Assembly (NCBI GenBank): GCA_944548615.1
Contig: OX155963.1
Location: 16,954,075-17,018,074, forward strand
Source of the DNA: Micropterix aruncella
Lineage: Eukaryota > Arthropoda > Insecta > Lepidoptera > Micropterigidae
Direction of reading: 5' to 3'
DNA: 64,000 nucleotides
The notes below the pieces were generated by a model. The model made no database searches. It was not told where the DNA came from and worked only from the letters and a program-made list of their open reading frames with translations. Below are positions 1-11,518 of this stretch, piece by piece. A program made the translations under genes and the position numbers. Within the stretch, counting starts at the first letter, position 1. Each line of letters starts with the position of its first letter.

Positions 1-556
1 AAAACATATCTTTCATCGAAAACAATACCTAGATCCCGAATATGGTTTACTCTAGAAAGAGGTGCGTCGCTGATGTAATAATTATTACGGAGGATGTTTT
101 TGTTCCTTGTGAATGTGATGACGTGGCATTTGTCTATGTTAAGTTGCATGGCATTGCGTGTGCACCATCTGCTTAAGGTATTTAAGTCGTCCTGAATTTT
201 GTCGCTATCAGAGGAGCACGAGATTCTATTAAATATTTTTAGGTCGTCAGCGTAAAAAAGATGCGGACATTTGAGTTCATTGCAGAGGTCGTTAATGTAA
301 TAAAGGAACAGTAGGGGTCCTAGGTTTGAGCCTTGCGGCACCCCAGAGGTAATAACGGCCGGTGCAGATTTGAAGCCATTCACATTTACCAGTTGTGTAC
401 GATTAGATATATATGACGACAGCCATCTCAGCAGATTTCCATGAATTCCGAAGCTCCCCAATTTTTCCAGCAGTATAGCGTGATTGACTTTGTCAAAGGC
501 TTTGCTGAAGTCAGTGTAAACTGTATCAACCTGAATGCGCTTATCGAGTGACATAT
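1..556 (-). pseudogene. LINE reverse-transcriptase fragment (Jockey/CR1-like)
   Basis: Translating the minus strand gives the middle of a non-LTR retrotransposon ORF2 reverse transcriptase. Visible blocks in order are YTDFSKAFDKVNHAILLEKL, a GVPQGSNLGPLLF block, the catalytic FYADDLKIF box, and IRDLGIVFDE. No stop codon was seen in this frame, so the copy may be young. The 5' end is cut at about 556, where it abuts Helitron coding sequence on the same strand; the 3' end runs off the window start. The join looks like a 5'-truncated LINE inserted into the Helitron. It resembles the LINE at 42.1 kb. Clade is uncertain. Confidence 0.85.
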
Positions 557-1115
557 ATTGCGCATGAATTGCTTGGATTTCTGATGATCACCCGTAAGAA
601 GAGAGTGAAGTGGTTCAGGTGGAGGGAGAACTTCTTCTAATTTGACTTTTCCTTGTAAGCAACACATGCCTTTCGATTCGTCCTTGAATTTCAATGCCAA
701 GCAATGTTCACACACTACTGACATAGTACCTATTGATACTATACGATCGTCCTTGTAAGAAATCGAAGGATCGTAATTCATGGCAGAATTTTCTTTATTC
801 ACCCATGAATTAGTAACTCGTGCTGATGATTCTCTGGCTCTCTGTATTCGATGTCTTTCCCTATCTCGGCTGCGGTGAGCCTCACGCTCTACTGACGATT
901 CTCTGTCCCTCTGAACTGTATGCCTATCTCGATCCCGGCTGCGGCGAATCTCACGCTCTACTGAAGATTCTCTCTCTCTCAGCTCTATATCTATCCCGAG
1001 CCTGACTGAGGCGAGCCTCACGTTCCGTTGACGATTCTTCATCTCTTGCTGAACGTACTCTTCTGGCATTCACTGTACTACGACCTATGTTCGAACGACG
1101 ACGTCTTCCAGACAT
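557..1115 (-). pseudogene. Helitron transposase N-terminus with 23-residue repeats
   Basis: The minus-strand frame opens with MSGRRRRSN near 1115. It then has about three arginine/glutamate-rich repeats of 23 residues (ESSVEREIRRSRDRDRHTVQ type), like the STPR repeat of insect DNA-binding proteins. A zinc-finger-like block follows (CEHCLALKFKDESKGMCC), then PPPEPLHSLLTGD and SKQFMRNI, which match the region just upstream of the Helitron-like N domain. A frameshift sits in an AG microsatellite near 965-974, so the first repeat and the remainder are in different frames. The Rep nuclease and Pif1-type helicase are missing, so the copy cannot be autonomous. The STPR comparison is from memory of the family. 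Confidence 0.7.
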
Positions 1116-2434
1116 GACTTTATAATTTCTGTACAAAATTTACTCAGTTCTATATGTATGATTACCTATGCACAAATTGCCATATTATTAGTATGTGCCG
1201 CAGTAAAAAATATCTAAATTCTTACCATTTAGAAACAAAAGATAATCAGCAATCATAAAAAAACAAAAGATACCTATTCTATTCAGTTCTTTTTTTTTTT
1301 ACTGAAATACCTCAACTTAAACAACGATTTTAATTATAAAAAATAATTTGCTATTCGTGCGACTAAAAACAAAAGATAATCAACAATCATCAACAACAAA
1401 AGATACCTATTCTATTAAGTACTTTTTCTGAACTTACATATCTCACCTTAAATCACGATTTTTGAAAATAATTTCCCTAATATTAAATTGATCTAACTGT
1501 AAATTTTAATCAAGATCTTAATAGAAAATTGCAATCCATAAATTATGGTTTTATTTAATCTAATCTTATCTCACCTTATGTAGGTACTTATAATTGCTAT
1601 AAGTGCGATTTAAAAATTAACCTTAGAATAGAATATAATTTATATTTTAAAACTACTATCATACAATTATTTATCGTAACTTACTTATAATTACTGATAC
1701 GTTGTCGCGCTGAAAAGCACGTTTTTATTACCTAAGTATTGCTATTTTCCTCGCTGGAGAGCTCCGATATAATAAACGCGTCCGATCGCTGCTAAATTCA
1801 AAGTGCTATAGGGAAAACCGCGGCCTCAGACGCGCTATTTATAGGCACGCTCTTGCCGCACCGGGCGGCCGGCCGGCAAACGCTACGTCCCGCAATTTTT
1901 AAATCTGTAATATCTTCGAAAATATTCACTTAAATCATACGGTGTACAGGGCCATATAGATCTATATTAAATGAACAATGTATTCAAGGTATTTAATTGG
2001 TTAAGGATTAATGCTGTATTGGTTAAAATCGCTTCGAAAATTAGCCATTATTTGTCGTAAAAAGTAAATGACAAAAAAAAGTTATTGTGGGTTATCCATA
2101 AGAGATAGACATATACCATCACGGATTTTTCTGTAGATCTTTTCAATGTGTACAATACTTAGTACATTATTTTGATAAAACTCGTAGGGTTCAGCCTGCG
2201 TTTGCAATGTAAGCGGAAAAAATGCAATTATTTACGACATCACATTAGAAACCTCAAAAATAGCAGTACTTCTCCACTATTTAATGGATGTTATTATACA
2301 TATAAACCTTCCTCTTGAATCACTCTATCTATTAAAAAAAACCGCATCAAAATCCGTTGCGTAGTTTCAAAGATTTAAGCATACAAAGGGACATAGGGAC
2401 AGAGAAAGCGACTTTGTTTTATACTATGTACTGA
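557..2434 (-). mobile_element. Helitron, 5' part only
   Basis: This is the 5' portion of a rolling-circle Helitron reading leftwards. The outer end is inferred at 2434: the minus strand reads A then TCAGTACATAG, matching the rule that Helitrons start with TC and insert between A and T. The 2080-2430 stretch, with the CAAAGTCGCTTTCTC block, resembles 5' ends of Lepidoptera Helitrons that I know. A noncoding leader of about 1.3 kb precedes the transposase start. The Rep and helicase parts are absent because the element is cut at about 556 by the LINE. Confidence 0.7.
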
Positions 2435-2760
2435 TGTATGTGTGGTATATTTAGCTAATTTGTTTATGCATATTTAAACTTAAATTATAGAAACCTATGA
2501 ATTTTGATAATAAAAATATTGCAATTCCATACATATACAAAAAATATCTTTTGTTATGAAATTTCCTTTGTATATTTTTTTGATTGACTAGCAGATGTCA
2601 GTTGCGAAAGTTCTGGGACAGATATTGAATGTTTAAATATCGAAAATATATTATTGCATACAAGTATAAACTTTACGTTCTTATTTGATCGATCGACGCA
2701 GTATATCTGCATAAGCTAATTAACAATCGTGTTGATGCTAGTCAAATCTTCGAGCAGATT
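2435..2760. other. No gene seen
   Basis: AT-rich sequence between the Helitron end and the next LINE fragment. I see no coding or repeat signature that I can name. Confidence 0.5.
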
Positions 2761-3437
2761 TTTTTTTTCGTGCCCCCTCGACCAGCTCGCTCTCAGCATT
2801 CCTTTCAACTGCCAATTGTCAATTCTAACTATGCACAAAATGCTTTTATTTATAGAGCTTGTCATCATTACAACTCGGTGTTTACGGATGGTGATATATT
2901 TGCCACAACCCCAGACACATTAAAAAAAGGAATTATGAATATATTACAATATATTTAATTAATCTGTTTATCATAAAAATAGTTATTCTCCTCTTATCTT
3001 TGTATTTACATAACTTATTCCTATTTTTCTATTTTTTGTTATCATAATGTGTTTCATTACATAATTATATATTTTATTTTCTTATTACTATCTATTTAAT
3101 AATTAATTCATTTATTACCATATTAATATACATGTTTATGAATCTATTTACTGTTTTTTCTGCTGTATTTACTTTATATTTACTCTTTTAATACTTTGGA
3201 CTGTTTAGTAACTTAGCAATTATTTTCATAATATTTTATGTTTATTTTAAAAATATTAATAATATCACTTTAAAAAATGCTTGTATATTTTAAACTTTTA
3301 TTTTATATAGAATAACGTACTATATGACCGTTTAATAATGGAAACATAAAAATGATTTATGTTTGTTATATTTTGATTTAGTAAATATGTTTTTTGTACT
3401 GTCTGTTTCCCGAATAAAATAAAATAAAATAAAATTT
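2761..3437 (+). mobile_element. LINE 3' end with tandem AATAA tail
   Basis: A 5'-truncated non-LTR element. It begins after a T-rich run, encodes about 60 C-terminal residues of ORF2, then has a roughly 470 bp AT-rich 3' UTR. It ends in AATAAAATAAAATAAAAT repeats near 3415-3437, a typical pentanucleotide-repeat LINE tail. The coding end resembles that of the 42 kb LINE (VPPR.AR and YAQN blocks in both). Confidence 0.65.
2770..2958 (+). pseudogene. LINE ORF2 C-terminal remnant
   Basis: About 60 codons ending in TAA. The VPPRPARSQHSFQLP and SNYAQNAFIYRACHHYN segments correspond to VPPRVARFPRTFEVP and TRYAQNSIMYRLMSTYD in the LINE at 42.1-43.2 kb. The reverse transcriptase and everything upstream are missing, so this is a dead 3' fragment. 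Confidence 0.65.
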
Positions 3438-4467
3438 AGTATATAGAATTTAAGTTTTAATAAAAATCTGAGTAAACAACAATATATTTTAATTATTAAC
3501 TATAAACACTATAAGTGAGCGGTGTATTAAGGTTTAACAGTTTTGAAAACTGTATATTAGTACAGAAAATGCATGGTGCGTCTAAAAACAGGGCCAGGGA
3601 CTGTATTGATATAGAATAAAAAATAACTTTTTGTAGTTCCTACTATTATTAACATCTGTGTCATGTTTCCAATGAAATATTTGTATAAAAAACAGTTTAA
3701 TATAAACGTTACTAGTCTCTGAATACACAAAATTTGAAAGAAACAAAATTTTATTATTTTATTCATATTTATTATAATATATGGACAGATAATTATTAGG
3801 AGATTCAAAATAAACTTCATTCATAGAGGTATTTTGATTACTTTACCGTAGATTAGTTTGATTCAGTACATTAGTTCAAGATTGGTACCTAGGCATCCCC
3901 GTTAAAAATTAGCTCACATTAATAGCATTTCATTACAGTATCTAAAATAGTGTTAACAACTAGAGTATCTTGAAGATAAAATACAGTAAATTCTTTAGTT
4001 GCAACCGTGGCCATTTTATAAGGGGCCTATCTACTGCTTCCTTGTGTAAATCAACGGTGTTACACACGAAGAATAAATGATTTCATTTTCTTGAATGAAT
4101 ATTCAGAGATCCATTTATTATGTGACAAATTACAGCCCGCATTTCGAAACACGCCGCCAACGCTGTTTCCGCATAAAAAATATAAATAGCACTTTCTTGT
4201 TATTAATTCGTATAACTGGTTATACAAATTACACCAATGTGCAAATTAATTGGAACAAGCAAATTTTTTTTTTCAAATCAGGTATATATAATGATTAATG
4301 TTAATAACACAGATTCATTGAATATTGTTTTATGTTCACCATTTGCATCTCTTATAGATTTAAACTATTTATTTTATTATACATAAGAGTAATTTTCCTC
4401 AAAAATAATGGTTTTTGGTAACGGAACCACATTGATTTATTAATAAAATAGGTTTGTTTTTCTTTGT
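3438..4467. other. No gene seen
   Basis: About 1 kb of AT-rich DNA without a recognisable coding region, terminal repeat or tail. Short open frames here look random in composition. Confidence 0.5.
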
Positions 4468-4726
4468 TAATCAATCTCATTTTTAAAGCATTCTCTCATA
4501 ATAGACCAACGATTTTCAATCCGATATAGGTCAGGTGAATTGCCCGGCTATCTTCGTACAGTAATATTACGATCTTCAATTTGTTTTCATAAATCATCGT
4601 GTTGAAAATTGCTATCTCCATTCAGAAACTGTATCTGGAGCTTAAGAATAATAAATTCATTGAAAATATCTTCATACTGGTCGATATCCAGCATCCCTTG
4701 GTTTAATTTTAGATATCCAGGTCCTT
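4468..4726 (-). pseudogene. Tc1-type transposase remnant (C-terminal catalytic part)
   Basis: The minus strand translates to GPGYLKLNQGMLDIDQYEDI, then FQHDD, then PGNSPDLYRIENRWSIMREC. This matches the Tc1/mariner DDE region around the second aspartate (FQHD/N) and third acidic residue (SPDLNPIENLW). Two in-frame stops and the missing N-terminal DNA-binding half make it a pseudogene. No inverted repeat could be assigned to it. Confidence 0.75.
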
Positions 4727-4829
4727 GTAATGTTACTTTATTTAGTAAAGAATTACTGCTAATACCTAAAATTTACAAGAATACGATTTCCCTGCTAATC
4801 CGCAAAATTTCCATTTTTGCAATCTGCCA

Positions 4830-5050
4830 TGACACAATTAAATGCTTTGTCAAAAGATAATATTTTTTTGGAAATAGGCCAATTAAAAAGCGTCGATTTT
4901 GAACTAGACGCAAAAGTTAAAAAAGTAATACTATCTATTTTTGTTGATTTATTTTCAGGCATATTATCATGTTATTATGTAAACCTTTATCTTGAAGTAT
5001 ATATTCGTGAATATTAGATTTGCGCAACATGTATTTCAGTGATTTTAAGT
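4830..5050 (+). repeat. Repeat U copy 1, left part
   Basis: A stretch that aligns by eye with 60.66-60.87 kb. Both carry AATAAAAAGCG/GCCGTTTTAGAG-like blocks and end with TATCTT.AAG.TATATT..TCGTGAATATTAGA. Both have an open frame ending in REY, but similarity is higher at DNA level and I recognise no protein. It is interrupted at 5050 by a pogo-like MITE and resumes at 5403. Confidence 0.55.
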
Positions 5051-5051
5051 A

Positions 5052-5400
5052 CAGTAGGATCTCGCTTATCCGAGGTAATGTGCACCGAGGGTACCTCGGA
5101 TAATCGAAAACTCGGATAACACGGACTTTGTCGTAAATCGAGGGGTAAACATACGGTATAGTTTAAAATGAATGAACACATAGTCAATAAAGTAAAAGAA
5201 TACATCTATTGCATATTTAAATGTAAATGTAGTCAGTTAAAAATGTTATACGCACAATACATAAATTAAAAATTTAGTGTTGCCTAGTAACATTCTAGGG
5301 GTGGCGTTGGGGGGTAAAAACATGGCCTGGCCGTGGACTTTTCGACCTCGGTTAACCCAGAACTCTGTTAATCGGGGCTCGGATAACCGCGGTCCCACTG
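5052..5400. mobile_element. pogo/Tigger-like MITE inserted in repeat U
   Basis: About 349 bp with imperfect terminal inverted repeats: CAGTAGGATCTCGCTTATCC at the left and the inverse of CGGTTATCC..GGTCCCACTG at the right. TA flanks both ends. These termini resemble pogo/Tigger family elements. It holds no transposase, so it would depend on one supplied elsewhere. A Tigger-type DNA-binding fragment occurs near 59.8 kb, but a link is not shown. Confidence 0.7.
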
Positions 5401-5402
5401 TA

Positions 5403-5765
5403 GTTTCATTGAAATGCGACATGTTTTTTAAGTGGAAACATGTAATAAGCTTTGTCTTTAACATTTAATAGTTTTGTATCCTATGTATTGAAACTGCTGT
5501 ATAATTCCTGAATAATATTTAATTTAAAAAATTTAAAATAACTGTGTTAAAAAATATCAAAGTTGTTCAAATAAAGGATATAAACCTAAGTGATTATAGC
5601 GATAACCACCAATTTATGAAATTAGCTCTAATTGGAAATATTATTTTATTTTTATATATTGTACATGGTTATTTTTCAGACACAGGCTTGTTTCGGTTTC
5701 TGTCAACTCTCTTTGCGCGCAATAACTTGGACGGTCACGAAACAACAAACCTTCATTTAAATTAA
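5403..5765 (+). repeat. Repeat U copy 1, right part
   Basis: Continuation after the MITE. The segment TTTTTCAGACACAGGCTTG with TCGGTTTCTGTCAACTCTC parallels TTTTTTCAGGCCTCGGATTG and TCGGTTTCTGCCAACCCTC at about 61.5 kb. Both are diverged copies of a repeat roughly 0.9 kb long whose nature is unknown. Confidence 0.5.
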
Positions 5766-6426
<661 letters not shown>

Positions 6427-7500
6427 TAGATATCACAAATGATTCTATTATACATTATAAATCGATAGGTAGATGTTTATACTTAATTTATTCTTGTGTA
6501 AGCATAATTTATTAATTTAATTATTAATTAATTATTATTAATTAATGTATTTATTTATTCTTGTATCTATCCCAATGCAAGCATTAAATCAAAATAAGAA
6601 TAAAATACTTCATTGGCTAGTTTCCATAAAATAAGACATAAATCGTTATTTCTGGTCGAGAAGTTTATACTTCAGGCTTTATGATATTTAGAAGAATTCA
6701 AAACATAAGATAAAATTGTATAATATTGTTAATATTTGATTGTTTTTTTTTTTGTAAAATCTTTTTTAAATAATTCGATTATAGGTTATTTTACCTCTAG
6801 TTATCTATTATCTAATATTTTTATTTTATGTCTATTTTATTTTAATTAGATTATAGGTTATTTTATGATTATCTCGTTATCAGCCAGCCCTTAGGCTGGC
6901 TAAATATTATATCCTCCTTTTAAAAAGTCGATACATTCGAATTTTAAAACAAATTTTCGAGCTGTCATTCTGTATTTAAGAGACGATTCAATCAATGTGA
7001 TTTTTTCATTGTTTTTGCTTTAATTTGTCTTTAATAAAGACATTTTATTTTGGTTTGCAAAAGGATAGGCGTTGTCTTTGAGATGTGGATGAAGGGCGAT
7101 CGTTTGCTAGCGATAAAGGGATCCCATTAAACCTTCATTGCACTGTCGAAAGTACTGCTCATACAAACAAACATCTCATTTAAGAATAAGCATTTCTTAA
7201 TCCAGTCCAGGAAAACCTTCCAGCTATGTGAGTGGCTTTTATTATTTTTATTTCTACATCTCACCATCATCCTATAAACGAATTCTTTAAAATGATTTTA
7301 CAAAAAACCAATCAAATATTAATATACCGCTCAAATAACGTTTTCAAACTATAACGATTTAATAAAAATATTGCGGCTATCCCAGAATCGATATTATTGA
7401 CGTTAATGATTTTTCTCCCGTGTTTTAATAAATGAAAAAAACCTGCTTTTTTAAAAATATGTTCAGCGATCAGCGTTTCCTTTTATGCAACAAAAAACTA
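6427..7500. other. AT-rich stretch; possible LTR-like block near 6.88-7.06 kb
   Basis: No gene. Around 6880-7060 there is a CCAGCC/GGCTGG hairpin, a TATTTAAG box and an AATAAAG signal close together, as in LTR promoters and polyadenylation regions. No matching second copy or primer-binding site was seen, so this remains a weak guess. Confidence 0.3.
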
Positions 7501-7525
7501 CTAACTACAAAAAAAAACTTACATT

Positions 7526-7780
7526 GTGATCCAAGAGGTCGAACAATTTCTTAAAAATAAACTCACTAACCACACTTAATCACACACTTTTATGAATTCA
7601 CAGAATCAGATGCCGATAAGAAAACTACCGTCCAGATCTGTCAAAATGTGTTCGCGATCTCCGGCGCGTGGAACTGTCAAACGAGAGAGCGCAACGCAAA
7701 CACCCGATACAACACCGACTATTCGCCGGCGACGACTCGGCTAGACTGGGCGACTCTGGGTGAGCGTCGGGGCTGACATG
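7526..7780 (-). promoter_or_regulatory. Possible host promoter and noncoding first exon
   Basis: A GC-rich patch (about 7640-7780) in AT-rich surroundings. On the minus strand it leads into a stretch ending GGATCACAAT followed by GTAAGTTT, a good splice-donor match at about 7525. This layout suits an insect 5' UTR exon transcribed leftwards, with no coding sequence in it. No downstream exon was found in the remaining 7.5 kb, so a chance donor is possible. Confidence 0.3.
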
Positions 7781-8039
7781 GCGTTGCCAGATCACATTTT
7801 ACAAAATAAAAATATAATAAATTTAAAAAAACGAGTTTTTGTTGAACCATACTAAACTGATGAAGCACAGAAAATATGCCATGCAGACTACTGCTTTTAA
7901 TGCCTGTATTATAATACTTTTTAATCGAAATTTTCACTCACTGTCGTGGTCTGCACTCTGTTCCAGTCGGGATAATAAAATTGCGATCCGTTCTCAATTG
8001 CTGTCTCAAATCCGTTTGCAATACTGCGGATGAGATGCA

Positions 8040-9640
8040 GAAGGCTGTTAAAAAAATATGCGTTTTCCGATGCGCGGTCTCCATACCATGATTATCTTTG
8101 AGATATGCTCACCACTTTGGTTCTTCGGCGGATTTCTACGCTTCGGATTAAGTATATCCAGTAAAAAGATCACGAACACAGCTCTTTCGATAGCGCTCTG
8201 AGAGAGTTTACTTTTTTGGACGAGCCCCATAGTCAAGGCCCAAGTTTCCACACCGTACGTCATCACACTTGGAGGTGTCAAGTAGAACGGGCGATCTCGT
8301 CACCGCAAGAAGTTTTAACGATATTTGATCGTTCTGTCTCCCGTGAGGTGAGCGAAGAAGACATGGGACGAAACAGTGCACTGTCTAGTTACGCCACTCG
8401 CTCGTAAGAGACCAACGCCTTACCGCGAGAAGCCGAGTGTGCACCCAGCGGGCCGACACTCGCGCCCTTACTTTCCGTAATGGCCAGATATCTCCGGCCT
8501 CCCGACTGGTTACGGGTTCGAGGTCGCTTACGCGGTCCTCTCCCTTACGTAGTGTTGATTCGATGTCTACCGAATCTATCGCGGACCACGGCATTTTTTA
8601 CCCGACTGTTCCTTTGCCCACCAGCCGATTGGTCGTTTCAAAAGCAGTTGCCTTAAGGTTGACAACCACCCCCGCTCTATAGTTAAAAAAGCCGTTTCCA
8701 GATTGCCCCGGTTATCTGTTAGAATGCACAGTCGATTGGCTGACGCCGAACGGCGCGCAAACCGTCCAAGAGCACCCGAAGGAGCTTCCCAGGGGAACTG
8801 GCCCGCAGTCCCAGAGTTCTACCCGAGCTCGCACTTCTGCTTGGAGGCTACCGGATAAGTGCTGACCTGTAAGTTGGGCCGACCCTAATACATGGGTCAT
8901 AATGGCCCAAATGCATAGGGCGCATTAGCTCCCGTACGTCATCACAGGCAAGACGCACTAATTGTATATCTTCGTATTCAGGCATTGCGGTATATCAGAT
9001 TTGAAGATGCAGGGAAGTCTTTCAACTGCTGTCCACCCCAGTCGTATTCTGACAGCCTCCTTGGCGAAGTTTAGTCTATCGTGCTGGATGTTCTACCCTA
9101 GGTGATGTATTTCTCCGCAACTTCGAGGGTCGCATTGCTAATGGTCACCGTTGTCGGGTCAGCATGAGCAATAAGAATAACTGTTCTCTTGTCCATGTTC
9201 ATCCGGAGACTCACTCAATGCCATACCTCGTTGAGGTCGTTCAGCACATTGTGGGGTTATTCCAGCGTCTCTGTCATGATGACTTTATCATCTGCAAACC
9301 TTAGAAGCAAGATGGGTTCCCGTTAACCTTGATGCTGTATCCTTTCAACTTTAACTTTTTAAATATGTCTTCTTAGGGCATCGTTAAACAGTCTCACTCC
9401 TTGGATGCCTCGTTGAGATCGTCTAGCACTTTGTCTAGTTATTCCAGCGTCTCTGCCATGATGACCATATCATCTGCAAACCTTAGAAGCGAGATGTATT
9501 CCCATTAATGTTGACGCCGTATCCTTTCAGCTTTAGCATTTTGAAGATGTCTTCTAGTCCTAGGGCATTGGTGAACAGTTTCGGGGAATGACATCCCCCT
9601 GTCTCACTCCTTTCTCCAATCAGATCGGTTTGGTTCTGTG
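8040..9640 (-). pseudogene. RTE-clade LINE ORF2 relic, split by Z copy 1
   Basis: The minus strand carries RTE-type reverse-transcriptase signatures. Right to left these are GDVISPKLFTNALGLEDIFK, LRFADDMVIMAETLE, a second LRFADDKVIMTETLE copy, LRMNMDKRTVI, and VMTYGVETWALTMGLVQKSK followed by AIERAVFVI. The FADD catalytic segment occurs twice because about 190 bp (9215-9395 and 9405-9600) is duplicated in direct orientation. Stops and frameshifts are many. Z copy 1 interrupts the VMTYG codons, and its 14 bp duplicated target lies within them. The element encoded the polymerase of a non-LTR retrotransposon; this copy is dead. Confidence 0.8.
8268..8932 (-). mobile_element. Z element copy 1 (in RTE relic)
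   Basis: 665 bp of GC-richer sequence flanked on both sides by the 14 bp CGTACGTCATCACA (8254-8267 and 8933-8946), duplicated from the RTE coding sequence. Family hallmarks are an ACGGGCG..CGTCACC block at one end and GCATTAGCTCC at the other. Strand is stated relative to the copies that begin GGGAGCTAATG. No recognised protein. The clean duplication shows that Z moved as a unit. Confidence 0.85.
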
Positions 9641-9809
9641 GCCTTGTCTTCAACTGTCATCGTCGCGGCTTCATATAATGATCTCAAGACTTAGATATAG
9701 TGGTACCTTAACTACTTGGCAACGCTGTAGTGAATATAAAACTGCCCAGGCTTTAACCGATTTGAGGGCGGGCCTTCTCGCGCTCGACTAATGTTAAACA
9801 ATTTATTAT

Positions 9810-10560
9810 AAATATTCTAATTCAAATTCTTTATTGTCTTAAAACCCATAGTTACAGTAGGGCGGTGTCGACTACAACGGTCGAACCCGTCACCCCAGGC
9901 TGCTATAACGATATATGATCGTTCTTTTAGCCGTGGGATGAGCGTAGAAGACTTGGGGACAAGACAATATACTGTCTAGTTCACCAGCAACCCGGTAAAG
10001 ACCGACGCCTTACGGCGAGGCACCGGGAAAGGTATCCAACGTCAGCCTAGTCCCCTAACTACCAGTTTTGGCAGGATATCTCCGTCTGGAATTAACCTTC
10101 AGGATACCTCCGTCCTCCCGACTGGTTACGGGTCCGAAGTCAAGCGACTTCGCACGAGGAGGCTTCTGAATAGGAGCTGAATCGTGATTTGCGCCGACCT
10201 GAGAACAAAATAGATCTTATGGTCTATCATAGTTACAGATACAATTTAATAAGACCTAACCTAAATGGATATAACTTAAATGTACATAAAGTTTTCGACG
10301 TCAAAGGCAATGAACAACTTTTTTGAATTCAAATTTTAAATTGGTTCCTTATCGAGGGATTCACTTAGAGACTTTTTCAAATTAATGCTTATATTTTTCA
10401 AAAAACTCATAAAACTCAAATTCTTCAGATATGGTCGTTCCCAGGTATCATGTCGCCTTAACGATTCTCGCTGCGATCGGAGGAAGTCGGCTACTCGCGA
10501 CTAAAAAAGAAACTATTCGCAATGCAAGATCATTCGTAATAAGACTGCTGGTTTGACAAT
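9810..10560 (-). pseudogene. Possible LINE 3' end carrying Z copy 2
   Basis: Left of Z copy 2 the minus strand reads CAATAAAGAATTTGAATTAG, like LINE 3' ends. To its right an open stretch translates to SRVADFLRSQRESLRRHD, then TWERPYLKNLSFMSF and a stop near 10.35 kb. I cannot place this peptide, and a degenerate gene end is also possible. Confidence 0.35.
9858..10227 (-). mobile_element. Z element copy 2, internally deleted
   Basis: 370 bp copy with 11 bp direct flanks CATAGTTACAG (9847-9857 and 10228-10238). It keeps both ends of the family but lacks roughly 300 bp of the interior: the block ending GGGTCCGAAGTCAAGCG is followed directly by the distal GAGGAGGCTTCTGAATAG block. The distal end is of the Z2 type, ending TCTTATGG.C.AT instead of ATTAGCTCCCA. 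Confidence 0.8.
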
Positions 10561-10937
10561 GTAGAATCTGCCTTAGTAGTCTAATCTGGATTGGACTTTG
10601 GATTTTTTATTTATATACTAAAAATAATATTAAAATGAGACTTTAACCCGAGAGTTAGCAGCACCATTTATCGGGGATCATCTCCAGACTCCAGCAACAG
10701 TTTGTGTACTATGTAGTACTATGTAGCCTTGTTGCGGATGTATGGATGGAGCGCCACAGCAAAGGACGAACGCATAGGTGAGACAAACAAGCGTGACCCA
10801 GAAAGTAAATTTGTGGATTTTTCCGATCTGCAGACGTAAGGGGTATCTAAATAGATTACAAAAGGAAACGAGATTCCGTGCCGACTGAAGCTTCAGGAAA
10901 TGAAACCTCGACCGATATTAGGAAAATTGCAAACCGA
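10561..10937. other. No gene seen
   Basis: Spacer with no recognisable coding or repeat structure. Confidence 0.45.
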
Positions 10938-10999
10938 ACTGGAAAGCCGCATTTGTTTTGTAAAGATATATCTTTACAAAACAAATGCGGCTTTCCAGT
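10938..10999. repeat. Perfect 62 bp palindrome
   Basis: Two 31 bp arms meet with no spacer (centre between 10968 and 10969). The arm starts ACTGGAAAGCCGCATTTG. A short TA tract follows at once. This may be a MITE or foldback remnant, or a cruciform-forming sequence. Confidence 0.95.
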
Positions 11000-11132
11000 A
11001 TATATATATATATTTCTACATAAATATATATATTTCTAAAATTAGCCAAACTTCTTTCAAATAATAATCTGTGATTATATCAATTTGTATGATAAGTTTT
11101 AAACTTGTAAAAATAAGGGCGACGTATCCGTA

Positions 11133-11376
11133 AAGGGGCAATCATATTATCGGACGCGTCCTTTAGCCGCGGCTTATGGACGCGACTAAACAGTATGCAC
11201 AGTCGTTTGGGACGCGGCTTGCAGATCTCTATTGGACGTCCAAAACCTCAAAGTCACGTCCGCGACTGACGTCCGATAATGTGCACGGCTCAATAGAAAT
11301 TCATTACACAGTTAACCCTTGAGTCGCGTCCATAAGCCGCGGCTTACGGACGCGTTCGATACTATGTTTGCCCCTT
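11133..11376. mobile_element. Foldback MITE with 55 bp inverted ends
   Basis: 244 bp element. Arms at 11133-11187 and 11322-11376 begin AAGGGGCAA and share GCCGCGGCTTATGGACGCG. The interior is GC-rich with GACGTCC motifs. No coding capacity. The flanks do not show a clear target duplication, so the superfamily is not assigned. Confidence 0.8.
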
Positions 11377-11518
11377 CAGACACATAGAACTGAAATAAAA
11401 TGACGAGTCAAACTCGTCAATTATTGTTGATACGCCAAAACATGCGCACGACGAGTATCAGCGACGCGTCAAATGTACCCAAAGGGTTAACAACGTTTTG
11501 ATCGCAATAGTGCGCTTA

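Noticed and set aside
3557..3820. 87-codon hydrophobic minus-strand frame
   Set aside because: AT-rich composition gives Ile/Leu/Phe-rich frames by chance; no start context or homology recognised.
8437..8682. Host gene encoding an Arg/Ser-rich protein
   Set aside because: The frame lies wholly inside Z copy 1, and similar frames recur in other Z copies.
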